The position numbers and the translations under genes are program-made. From Streptomyces sp. HUAS CB01 (GTDB lineage: Bacteria; Actinomycetota; Actinomycetes; Streptomycetales; Streptomycetaceae), in NCBI RefSeq assembly GCF_030406905.1, contig NZ_CP129137.1, positions 7,595,501 through 7,659,500 of the forward strand: a DNA stretch of 64,000 nucleotides, given 5' to 3'. The notes under the pieces were generated by a model, which worked only from the letters and a program-made list of their open reading frames with translations, did not search any database and was not told the origin of the DNA. Position 1 is the stretch's first letter; every line of letters begins with the position of its first letter. This document shows, in pieces, positions 16,391 to 23,998 of this stretch.

Positions 16391-17734
16391 ATGCGCTCAG
16401 CATGGCGCAGGGTCATCGCGACGGCCGGGACCGCCGCCGTTCTCACGGGGGTGCTGACCGCGCCCGCCGCCGCCGATCCGGCGGTGCCCACCGGCCCGGG
16501 GGTCGAGGTGGAGGTCCCGGGGCCGGAGGACGGCGACGCCGCCGGGTCGGGCCACGCCAGGGTCCCGCGCGACGGACGGGACCGACCCGCCCCGAGGCTC
16601 TCGGCGGCGGAGAAGTCCGCGGACGGTGCCGTCACCAAACTGCTGGACAACGGCACCACCGGCGACCGGCTGGACATCGTCGTCGTCGGTGACGGCTACA
16701 CGGCCGGCGAACTCGACCGGTTCCACGCCGACGCCAAGGAGATGTGGGCCGAACTGGCCGGCGTCGAGCCGTACACGACGTACCAGGGCCTCTTCAACGT
16801 CTGGACGGTCGACGCCGTGTCGAACCAGTCCGGTGTCTCGGGCGACCCCGGACCCGACGTCGTGCGCGACACGGCACTGGGCTCCTACTTCTGGTGCGAC
16901 GACATCGAACGGCTGCTGTGCGTCGACCAGTCGAAGGTCGACGGGTACGTGGCGAAGGCGCCGGAGGCCGACCTGGTGGTCGTGCTCGCCAACAGCGCCA
17001 AGTACGGCGGAGCGGGATACAACGAACCGAGCGGGACCCTGGGCTACGAAGGCATCTCCACCGCGTCGGCCGGCAACGAGAAGTCGGGCCAGGTCGCCAT
17101 CCATGAGACCGGACACTCCCTGGGCAAGCTGGCCGACGAGTACTTCTACCCCGACTACCCGGGGTTCGAGGAGTACACGGGACCCGAACCCGCCGATTCC
17201 AACGTCTCCGTGCTGACCGCCGGGGACATGGCGGCGCAGCGTGCCAAGTGGCACCGCTGGCTGGGAGAGGAGTCCCCCGACGGCGGGGCGGTCGGCACGT
17301 ACGAGGGCGGGGGCTACTTCGTCAAGGGCCTGTACCGGCCCACCGACGACTCCCTGATGCGCTCCCTGGACAAGCCGTTCAACCTGCCCGGCGTCGAGTC
17401 CATGATCGCCGGATTCCACCGCCACGCACGACTCGTCACCGCGGTCACGCCCACCGAGCGCCTGCTCCGGCTGCGGGACACGGCGCGCGTGAGCCTCCCG
17501 CGGATCACGGACCCGGACGGACGACGGCTGACGGTCCGCTGGTACCTGGACGGCAGGGAGCTCAAGTCGCTCGCGGGCCGGACCCGGGTGCGGGTGTCGG
17601 ACCTGGCCCTGTTCCTGCTCGACCTGCGTACGCACAAGCTGTCGGTCACCGTCGAGAACCGTACGCGCGCGGTGCGCGACCCGGAGATCGCCGAGCAGAT
17701 GACGTCCACGGTCGGCTGGAACGTCCGGCTCTGA
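16391..17734 (+). CDS. Secreted M64 family metallopeptidase
   Basis: A 447-residue protein with a signal peptide (RRVIATAGTAAVLTGVLTAPAAA) and the M64 active site HETGHSLGKLADEY (HExxH with the third ligand in the downstream DEY) near residue 240. The upstream LDIVVVGDGYTAGEL and the DSLMRSLDKPFNLPG segment are typical of the IgA-peptidase M64 family. The protein is secreted and probably degrades extracellular protein. AGGGGGAGG lies nine bases before the ATG. The C-terminal ~100 residues form a beta-rich domain. It is divergent from the XRE/TPR regulator. Confidence 0.9.
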   Translation: MRSAWRRVIATAGTAAVLTGVLTAPAAADPAVPTGPGVEVEVPGPEDGDAAGSGHARVPRDGRDRPAPRLSAAEKSADGAVTKLLDNGTTGDRLDIVVVGDGYTAGELDRFHADAKEMWAELAGVEPYTTYQGLFNVWTVDAVSNQSGVSGDPGPDVVRDTALGSYFWCDDIERLLCVDQSKVDGYVAKAPEADLVVVLANSAKYGGAGYNEPSGTLGYEGISTASAGNEKSGQVAIHETGHSLGKLADEYFYPDYPGFEEYTGPEPADSNVSVLTAGDMAAQRAKWHRWLGEESPDGGAVGTYEGGGYFVKGLYRPTDDSLMRSLDKPFNLPGVESMIAGFHRHARLVTAVTPTERLLRLRDTARVSLPRITDPDGRRLTVRWYLDGRELKSLAGRTRVRVSDLALFLLDLRTHKLSVTVENRTRAVRDPEIAEQMTSTVGWNVRL

Positions 17735-17794
17735 TCACCCGTGGGGGGGGGTCGGCTCCGCCCGGCCGGGCACCCGGTGTCATTTTCCATCGGG

Positions 17795-18049
17795 TCATGT
17801 GTCGCGCGGCCGCGGCGCCGCTCCGTCACCTCCGGACGTCCTGCCGTGCCGGCCGTCCGCCGCGCCGGCGCAGGACGTCGCGTGGCGGAGCCGGCGCAGT
17901 GTGTCGGAGACCGCCTCGATACGCGCGTCCACGGTGTCGAGTGCCTCACGGAGCATGCCCAGCCGGGCCTCGAGCAGTGCGGCCTCCGTCGCCAGAAGCA
18001 CGACGGACGCTGCGGGATCGGGGGGCTGGTCAGGGTCTCGCGCCATCAT
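17795..18049 (-). CDS. Small coiled-coil hypothetical protein
   Basis: An 84-residue protein starting at ATG 18049 (a second ATG follows directly), eight bases after GAAGGAAGG. Residues 15-57 form an uninterrupted heptad-like helix (LLATEAALLEARLGMLREALDTVDARIEAVSDTL). The N-terminus is rich in Pro/Asp and the C-terminus is basic and polar. No family is recognised. About 200 bp upstream on the same strand is an ECF41-like promoter (18249-18277), so it may belong to the sigma factor's regulon. Confidence 0.6.
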   Translation of the reverse strand: MMARDPDQPPDPAASVVLLATEAALLEARLGMLREALDTVDARIEAVSDTLRRLRHATSCAGAADGRHGRTSGGDGAAPRPRDT

Positions 18050-18248
18050 GTGCCTTCCTTCGGCTCGAGCCGTCGCACGGGGAACCGGAGCACGCACGAG
18101 GCGAAGGCCGTGCCCGCGGGATCGCCCGCCGAGGCCGTGAGCAGGTGACCTCGGCGCGCGGGCGGTCACGGAGTCCCGGCACACGCGCGCCCTGTCCCAC
18201 GCCGTCTCACGGTGGGGCCTGTACGGACTCGTGCAGGCCCCACTCGCA

Positions 18249-18277
18249 TTGACCGGACAGCGGGGGGAGCTGTGACA
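18249..18277 (-). promoter_or_regulatory. ECF41-type promoter, minus strand
   Basis: On the minus strand, TGTCACA is followed by exactly 16 bases and GGTCAA. The same spacing occurs in the other candidate promoters listed here. It points toward the coiled-coil gene at 17795-18049. Confidence 0.55.
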
Positions 18278-18481
18278 TCCGAGCCCCGGCGCCCGGGGAC
18301 CAGGCCGGCGTCGGCTCACACCGGCGAGCGGACCGGCGGGACACCACCCGACGAACACACCGTGGCATGAGGTGGTGCGCCGCCCTGGGTATATGCGCGT
18401 TCTGGGTGGTTTGAGGGAGGGGTGGGCCCTCCTGGAATCACTCCGCGCTCGGACAGTGGCAACAAGGTGGCATGTCGAAGT

Positions 18482-18510
18482 TGTCACAGAACCTGAGCGG
18501 TCCCGGTCAT
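18482..18510 (+). promoter_or_regulatory. ECF41-type promoter of the sigma factor gene
   Basis: TGTCACA (18482-18488), 16 bases, GGTCAT (18505-18510), about 170 bp before the sigma factor start. Known ECF41 sigma factors use a TGTCACA -35 and a CGTC-like -10 and often autoregulate. Confidence 0.75.
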
Positions 18511-18681
18511 ACAGACGGGACGCGATCGGAGCGGTCGTGACGTTCGGCGGCCACGGCTCGGCGGGCGCCGGGCCTGGTGCGCGTGACGGACGGAACGCAT
18601 GCGTACCGGAACCGGCCGAGGAGCGCGCGGCAGCCGCACGATCACGCCACCCACGGCACGAGGAACGGAGACCGCAGGTTC

Positions 18682-19617
18682 ATGCATCGCGAGACGTCCC
18701 CCACGGACAGCACCCTGGACCAGGCCGTATCCGTTTTCGTGGAGCTCCGTCCACGGCTCTTCGGCATCGCGTACCGGGTGCTGGGAAGCGTGGCCGAGGC
18801 CGAGGACGTGGTGCAGGAAGTGTGGCTGCGCTGGCAGAAGACCGACCGTTCGGTGGTGGTCAGTCCCGTGGCGTTCCTGTCGAGCACCACCACCCGGCTG
18901 GCCGTCAACGTGGTCCGGTCCGCCCGTGTGCGGCGCGAAACCTACGTCGGTCCGTGGCTGCCCGAGCCCGTCGACACGAGCAGCGACCCGGCAGTGGGCG
19001 CTCAGCGGGCCGAGGCCCTGGAACTGGCTCTGCTCCTCGTGCTGGAGAGGCTGAATCCCACCGAGCGGGCGGCCTACGTCCTGCGGGAGGCGTTCGACTA
19101 CGCGTACGCCGAGATCGCGGAGATTCTCGAGCTCAGTCTCGTGAACGTCCGGAAGATCGTGAGCCGTGCCCGCAAGCACCTCGCCGCCGAGCAGCGGGAG
19201 ACCGTGGACGCGGCGGAGCACCGGCGCCTGCTCGACGCGTTCGTCCTGGCGGCGCGAACGGGAAACGTCGCCTCGCTGGAGGCCCTGCTGGCGCCCGACG
19301 CCGTCAGCCTGTCCGACGGCAACGGCGTCCGGGGCGTCGCCCGCGTCCCGGTGGAGGGCCGGGCACGCGTGGCGAACCTGGCGACGGCCACTCCGCGGTT
19401 CTGGAGCGAGGTGGCCGTCCGGGGAGTGCAGGCCAACGGACGGCCCGGAGCGATGATCTATCGCGGCGGCCGGCCCACGACCCTCCTGGCGGTAGCGGCC
19501 TCGCGGGACGGCATCCACACCGTCATGTGGCTCTTCAACCCGAGCAAGATCGCCGCGTACCTCCACTCGCGCCTTCGCTCCGCGCCGCCGCTCGGTGCCC
19601 TGCGGGCCGCGTCGTAG
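18682..19617 (+). CDS. ECF41-type RNA polymerase sigma factor with SnoaL-like C-terminal domain
   Basis: A 311-residue protein. Region sigma2 spans about 15-80 (RLFGIAYRVLGSVAEAEDVVQEVWLRW), sigma4 about 120-168 (LNPTERAAYVLREAFDYAYAEIAEILELS), and a SnoaL-like domain about 182-295. Hallmarks of group ECF41 are present: linker WLPEP at 92-96, a DGNG variant of the DGGGK motif at 212-215, and NPSKI (for NPDKL) at 286-290. In ECF41 factors the C-terminal domain replaces an anti-sigma factor. ATG 18682 follows AGG closely. Neighbouring hydrolase and NmrA-like genes carry matching promoters and are the expected type of target. Confidence 0.93.
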   Translation: MHRETSPTDSTLDQAVSVFVELRPRLFGIAYRVLGSVAEAEDVVQEVWLRWQKTDRSVVVSPVAFLSSTTTRLAVNVVRSARVRRETYVGPWLPEPVDTSSDPAVGAQRAEALELALLLVLERLNPTERAAYVLREAFDYAYAEIAEILELSLVNVRKIVSRARKHLAAEQRETVDAAEHRRLLDAFVLAARTGNVASLEALLAPDAVSLSDGNGVRGVARVPVEGRARVANLATATPRFWSEVAVRGVQANGRPGAMIYRGGRPTTLLAVAASRDGIHTVMWLFNPSKIAAYLHSRLRSAPPLGALRAAS

Positions 19618-20447
19618 CGGCGACGCGGCAGAATCCGCCGTGGCCGCCCAGGCGGGAGGGAAAGGCCCTCACGCGGGCTGCGGACGACTCGTCGCAGTGG
19701 CGCCGGCGCCGCCCGTCCGGCATACGGCGGCCGGCCGGCAACGGGCCGGTGGGCGCACGGACATCACCGTGCGCGGTTCCTGCGAGGTGTGAGGGTGGCG
19801 TTGGGCAGGGCCGGCGCGGGCAGACGGTCCCCGTCGTACCCCTCGACCCGGCCGCACCTGTCGGACTCGCTCTGCCGTGCCTCCCGTGCCCGGACGATGT
19901 CCCCGTGCGACCGGCCGATGAGTTCCCCACATGACGATGTCCTCATGGAACGGCGGCCCGACCGGCAGCACCACCCGGGCCCGGTGGGGTGACGTGCCGG
20001 TCAGGGCGAGTTCGTCAGTCCCGGTGCGGCGTAGCCGAGTTCGGCCGGCTCCAGGACAGGACCGGCGTTTCCTGACCTTGTTGTGCACGGGCCGGCGCTC
20101 CCGGGAGAAGGCCGCTGACGAAAGTCCTTGCGCCGGCCGTGTCACAACTTCGGCGAGTCCCCTGTCATAAGGGTGAAAGCAGCAGACAGGCGCAAACGCG
20201 GACACCCAGGACCGCTTGGTCTGTGAAGCGGCCGTCGTCGACGCGTATGCCGTTGTGGCATTCGCCGTGTACGGCATCGACCGAATGCGGCCGCGGGCAA
20301 CAGGAAACACCCGGCGCTCTCCCGTTCCGAGTGGTTCCGCCCGAGACGCGTCCCACCCGATGTGATGCGTGCTGCCTGACACCACGCGTCATCGCCGAAC
20401 CGTCCATCGGTTCCGGCTGAACCGACAATCGCCCGAAAGGCACTGAC
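19618..20447. other. Gene-free interval upstream of the hydrolase
   Basis: About 830 bp without a supportable gene. It holds the ECF41-like promoter at 20140-20168; the transcript leader to the hydrolase start would be about 270 nt. No clear hairpin or frame with a ribosome site was found. Confidence 0.45.
20140..20168 (+). promoter_or_regulatory. ECF41-type promoter before the alpha/beta hydrolase
   Basis: TGTCACA (20140-20146), 16 bases, TGTCAT (20163-20168), in the same orientation as the downstream hydrolase at 20448. Confidence 0.7.
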
Positions 20448-21290
20448 ATGAAACGGCATTCCCTCCGCCGACGTGGCCGTACTCCGTTCACGCTCTTGGC
20501 CACGGCCACCGTCGCCGCCGCTCTCCTCGCCACGACGGTCGCCCCGGCGAACGCCGGCGGGGCGTCCTCGTCGCAGAGCCGCAAGCCGACCGTGGTCCTG
20601 GTCCACGGCGCCTTCGCCGACGCCACCAGCTGGAACGGCGTTGTGAAGAAGCTGAAGCGGGACGGCTACCCGGTGGTGGCCGCCGCCAACCCGCTGCGCG
20701 GGCTGAGCAGCGACGCCGCCTACCTCAAGGAGCTCCTGGCCAGTATCGACGGGCCCGTCGTGCTGGCCGGCCACTCCTACGGCGGAGCGGTGATCACCAA
20801 TGCCGCCCGCGGTGCCGACAACGTCAAGGCGCTGGTGTACATCGCCGCGTTCATGCCGGACAAGGGGGAGAGCGCGCTGGACCTGGCGGGCAAGTTCCGC
20901 GGCAGCACGCTCGGCGACGCCCTGCACCCCGTCCCGATCACCCTGCCGAACGGGTCCCAGGGGCAGGACTTCTACATCGAACAGGGCAGGTTCCACCAGC
21001 AGTTCGCCGCGGATGTCCCGAAGGACACCGCCGAGCTCATGGCGGTCACCCAGCGGCCCGTGACCGGCGCGGCCCTGGGGGAGCCCTCCTCCGAGCCCGC
21101 GTGGAAGACCATCCCGTCCTGGGCCCTGGTGGCGACCGAGGACCGCAACATCCCCCGCAGGACCCAGGACTTCATGGCCGAGCGCGCCGACTCCCGCACT
21201 GTGGAGGTCCGGGCTTCGCACGCCGTCAGCGTGTCCCGCCCCGACGAGGTCTCCCGGATCATTCGGGAGGCGGCGCGGTCCGTACGCTGA
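20448..21290 (+). CDS. Exported alpha/beta hydrolase
   Basis: A 280-residue protein with a signal peptide that starts with an RRRGR basic stretch and runs LLATATVAAALLATTVAPANA. The core is a compact alpha/beta hydrolase: oxyanion motif VLVHGAFADA, nucleophile elbow LAGHSYGG (about residue 108), and the catalytic His in RASHAVSVSRPDE. Such enzymes resemble HNL-type esterases of the MenH/RsbQ branch; the substrate is unknown. It is preceded by an ECF41-like promoter and followed by a strong terminator, so it is probably monocistronic and controlled by the adjacent sigma factor. Confidence 0.88.
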   Translation: MKRHSLRRRGRTPFTLLATATVAAALLATTVAPANAGGASSSQSRKPTVVLVHGAFADATSWNGVVKKLKRDGYPVVAAANPLRGLSSDAAYLKELLASIDGPVVLAGHSYGGAVITNAARGADNVKALVYIAAFMPDKGESALDLAGKFRGSTLGDALHPVPITLPNGSQGQDFYIEQGRFHQQFAADVPKDTAELMAVTQRPVTGAALGEPSSEPAWKTIPSWALVATEDRNIPRRTQDFMAERADSRTVEVRASHAVSVSRPDEVSRIIREAARSVR

Positions 21291-21301
21291 CCGCGGAACC
21301 C

Positions 21302-21336
21302 GGAGGGCGGGGTGGCACCGTGCCACCCCGCCCTCC
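21302..21336 (+). terminator. Terminator hairpin after the hydrolase
   Basis: A 17-bp perfect stem (GGAGGGCGGGGTGGCAC and its complement, one-base apex) starting 12 bp after the hydrolase stop. Confidence 0.85.
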
Positions 21337-21414
21337 CGTCGTTCGCCGGCCGCCGGCCCTGATCCCCCTCGGCGGAGATCGATCAGCACTGGGCACGCAA
21401 CACGCTCCCGAGGG

Positions 21415-21740
21415 TCGAGCCCGGTGGAGCGGAACGTCATCAGCGGGTACAGCACGGAGTCCAGGTACTCCGGGCCGGCGACATGGGCGTCACGGTCGCG
21501 CTTGCCCGTCTGCACACTGCCGGTCCGGACGCTCACGTGGGCCCGGGACCGCGTGGGGCGGGATCCGTCGAGCTCGAGGAGCCCTTCGAAGTCGGTGAGC
21601 CTTCCGCGCACGTTCGAGATCACGGCGTGCCGGACGCGGAAGCCGATCGTGCTGTGGGCGGGGTCGACGGTGTGGATCCCGGTCAGCGTCTCGGAGGGGT
21701 CGGTGAGGGGCACCGTGGTCGCCCCGCGGTCGATGAGCAT
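21415..21740 (-). pseudogene. YceI family protein, 3'-truncated
   Basis: The minus-strand ATG at 21740 starts a clear YceI N-terminus: GIHTVDPAHSTIGFRVRHAVISNVRGRLTDFEG and, later, ITFRSTG-like MTFRSTGLDP. GAAGGAAG precedes it. After about 105 residues the similarity stops. The remaining ~70 residues of the lipocalin-like YceI fold (the RGVTRPVTLDV region) are missing, and the frame runs on antisense to the hydrolase. YceI proteins bind polyisoprenoids in the periplasm; this copy is most likely non-functional. Confidence 0.7.
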
Positions 21741-21955
21741 GGCGGGACGCTTCCTTCGTACGGTGAACGGTGAGCTGGACGGATGCCGGAACGGCCGTGG
21801 GGAGCCACAGCCCGCTCCGGGGGTGCCGCCTCGCCACGGAGTGGTGCCGGCCCGTCCCGTCGGGCACGGGAGACGCTGTGCGCGTCGCCGGCGGTCCCTC
21901 GGACCCGGACGCGACGGTGGCCCTGCCCGCCGGGCAGGGCCACCGTCCCGAGGAC

Positions 21956-22702
21956 CTACTGCTTCCGCGCGAGCCAGTCGGTGAAGCGGGTCGCGCCGAT
22001 GCGGGCGTCGGAGCCGGGAAGGAGGCTGGCCTCTTCGAGCTCGGCGCCGAAGTACCGGGCGTGGGGGTCGGCCACCACGGTACGGGGGTCGTTGTCGGCG
22101 GCGAGGCCCTTGCGGATGAACTCGTCGAACGCGAACTCGTCGGGACCGCAGACCTCGATCACGCCGTCGAGGGGCGTGCCGACGGCCGTGCGGGCCACGG
22201 CGGTGGCCACGTCGTCGGAGAACATGGGCTGGATCCTGGCGTCGGGCACCCGCACGACGTCGCCCTCGGTCGCCGCGTCCGCGATGCCCTTCACGAACTC
22301 GAAGAACTGCGTGGCGTGGACGATGGAGTACGGGATGCCCGACGTCTTGATCAGCCCCTCCTGCGCCAGCTTGGCGCGGAAGTAGCCGTTCTCCTCGAGC
22401 CGTTCGGTGCCGACGACGGAGAGCGCGACGTGGTGGGTCACACCGGCCTCTGCCTCCGCCTTCAGGAGGTTCGTCGTCGAGGTGCGGAAGAAGTCCATGA
22501 CGGCCTTCTCCTCGAACGAGGGGGAGTTCGAGACGTCGACCACGACCGAGGCGCCCTCCAGGACCTCGGCCAGGCCCTCGCCGGTGAGGGTGTTGACGCC
22601 GGTGTTGGGTGCGGCCGGTACGGCTTCGTGGCCGTGCTCCGTGAGCTTGCCGACCACCTTCGAGCCGATGAGTCCGGTTCCGCCGATCACGACGACCTTC
22701 AT
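21956..22702 (-). CDS. NmrA-like NAD(P)-binding reductase/epimerase
   Basis: A 248-residue protein beginning MKVVVIGGTGLIGSKVV, the dinucleotide-binding GxxGxxG loop of atypical short-chain dehydrogenases of the NmrA/NAD-dependent epimerase type. SPSFEEKAVMDFF and NGYFRAKLAQEGLIKTSGIPYSIVHATQF fit that family. ATG 22702 has GAGAGGA upstream. It is likely a cytoplasmic redox sensor or reductase, substrate unknown. Its upstream region has an ECF41-like promoter at 22791-22819, and oxidoreductase/epimerase genes are typical ECF41 targets, so control by the nearby sigma factor is likely. Confidence 0.88.
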   Translation of the reverse strand: MKVVVIGGTGLIGSKVVGKLTEHGHEAVPAAPNTGVNTLTGEGLAEVLEGASVVVDVSNSPSFEEKAVMDFFRTSTTNLLKAEAEAGVTHHVALSVVGTERLEENGYFRAKLAQEGLIKTSGIPYSIVHATQFFEFVKGIADAATEGDVVRVPDARIQPMFSDDVATAVARTAVGTPLDGVIEVCGPDEFAFDEFIRKGLAADNDPRTVVADPHARYFGAELEEASLLPGSDARIGATRFTDWLARKQ

Positions 22703-22790
22703 GAGTGGGATCCTCTCGGGGGTTCTCCGGTGCGCGGCGGGCAAGCTGAGCGAGGTGCACGCCCGCACCGGTCGATGGGCCTTTTCACGG

Positions 22791-22819
22791 ATGACCGGGT
22801 GGTGGCCGTGTTTGTGACG
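22791..22819 (-). promoter_or_regulatory. ECF41-type promoter of the NmrA-like gene
   Basis: Minus strand: CGTCACA, 16 bases, GGTCAT, about 90 bp before the ATG at 22702. It shares the spacing and the GGTCAT box with the promoter of the sigma factor gene. Confidence 0.7.
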
Positions 22820-22977
22820 CGGGCGGTGCCTGGGCAGCGACGGGCGCGGCGGCACGGACCGGGATCGGGACCGGGCGTCCGGTCGGATGAGGAGTCTCTG
22901 CATCCCCCGCCGCCGGGCATTCGCGAGGTCAGCCGGGTGTCCGGGCCGCAGGATGCAGTACCTCTTCGGTCACCACC

Positions 22978-23006
22978 AGGACAGCGCAGCGTGTGGTCGT
23001 GTGACG
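22978..23006 (-). promoter_or_regulatory. Weaker ECF41-like promoter element
   Basis: Minus strand: CGTCACA, 16 bases, TGTCCT. It keeps the spacing and GTC but lacks the AT pair after it. It lies about 190 bp further upstream of the NmrA-like gene than the better element. Confidence 0.35.
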
Positions 23007-23159
23007 GGCTTCCATCTGCGCCCGCCGTGTGCGCCCTCCCGGGCGCATCGCCGCTTCCGCGCTCCGTGCACAGGAATTGGGTCGCGCCCCGAGGGGTGCG
23101 CCGTTAGCTTCGGCCTGAGCGGCACGTATGACGAGACGACATCGCAAGGGGAGCCGGGC

Positions 23160-23897
23160 ATGGGGACCGAGAGCGCACGGACCGACCGTTTGGGGTTGCT
23201 GCTCGAACAGTTCGACCAGGCAAGGGAGATGGCCCAGGTACGGCTGACGGGGCTGAGTGACGAGGAGTACCTGTGGGAGCCGGTGCCGCACTGCTGGTCG
23301 ATCCGGCGGCGGGGCGATGCGGTGACGCCCAGGGCGTACGGTCCGGGCGAGTGGGTGCTCGACAAGGGCGCACCGGACATCCCGGCGAACGAGTACGCCG
23401 AGGTCGCCCGGCAGGCCGCCGGCGGGATGACGATCGCCAAGATCGCCGATGACTGGAGCGTGAGCGTCGAGAGGGTCGAGCAGGTCCTCGCCCACACCGG
23501 TGAGCCCGAGCCCGACGACACGCCGATCACGACCATCGCGTGGCGGCTGGGACACGTGCACTCCTGCTTCGCGGGCCAGTGGGAGTGGACCTTCGGCGAA
23601 CGGCGGCAGGAGCCCGGACTGCTGGTCGACTTCACCCCGTCCGCCGCCCTGGCCCTTGAGAGGCTCTGGGCGACGATCGACCGCTGGCGCGACAGCGTCG
23701 GGTCCGTCACGGACGAGCAGCTCGACACGGTCGGCTTCTCGCAGTACCCGTACGGCTCCGACCCCGACGACCCGTTCATCAGCGTGGTCGCCGGCGCCAA
23801 TCTCGAATTCATCCACCACATGGCCGAGATCGCGTTGCTCCGCGATCTGTGGCGGGCCCGCTTCGCCGCTGCCGGACCGGCCACCCGCGGGCACTGA
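23160..23897 (+). CDS. DinB family protein with an inserted helix-turn-helix-like segment
   Basis: A 245-residue protein starting at ATG 23160 with AGGGGAG eight bases upstream. The four-helix DinB-like features are LLLEQFDQAREMAQVRLTGLSDEEYLWEP at the start, WRLGHVHSCF in the middle and IHHMAEIALLRDLWR at the end, giving His residues for a metal site. Residues 78-120 (AEVARQAAGGMTIAKIADDWSVSVERVEQVL) form an inserted segment that reads like a helix-turn-helix. DinB-like proteins often are thiol transferases or stress proteins; the insertion suggests DNA binding or ligand sensing, which is inference. Confidence 0.8.
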   Translation: MGTESARTDRLGLLLEQFDQAREMAQVRLTGLSDEEYLWEPVPHCWSIRRRGDAVTPRAYGPGEWVLDKGAPDIPANEYAEVARQAAGGMTIAKIADDWSVSVERVEQVLAHTGEPEPDDTPITTIAWRLGHVHSCFAGQWEWTFGERRQEPGLLVDFTPSAALALERLWATIDRWRDSVGSVTDEQLDTVGFSQYPYGSDPDDPFISVVAGANLEFIHHMAEIALLRDLWRARFAAAGPATRGH

Positions 23898-23998
23898 CGT
23901 GCATCGGCCTCGGCTCCGCGTACGCTTCTGCAGGGCGCCGCTGCACCCCTGTACTGTCCCCGCCCGCGGATTCGGTGCCGGCCCGCGGTGGTCCGGGG

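Larger units (their letters stand above)
22703..23159. other. Divergent intergenic region with two ECF41-like promoters
   Basis: About 460 bp between the NmrA-like gene and the DinB-like gene. It contains minus-strand elements at 22791-22819 and 22978-23006; no gene is seen. Confidence 0.5.
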
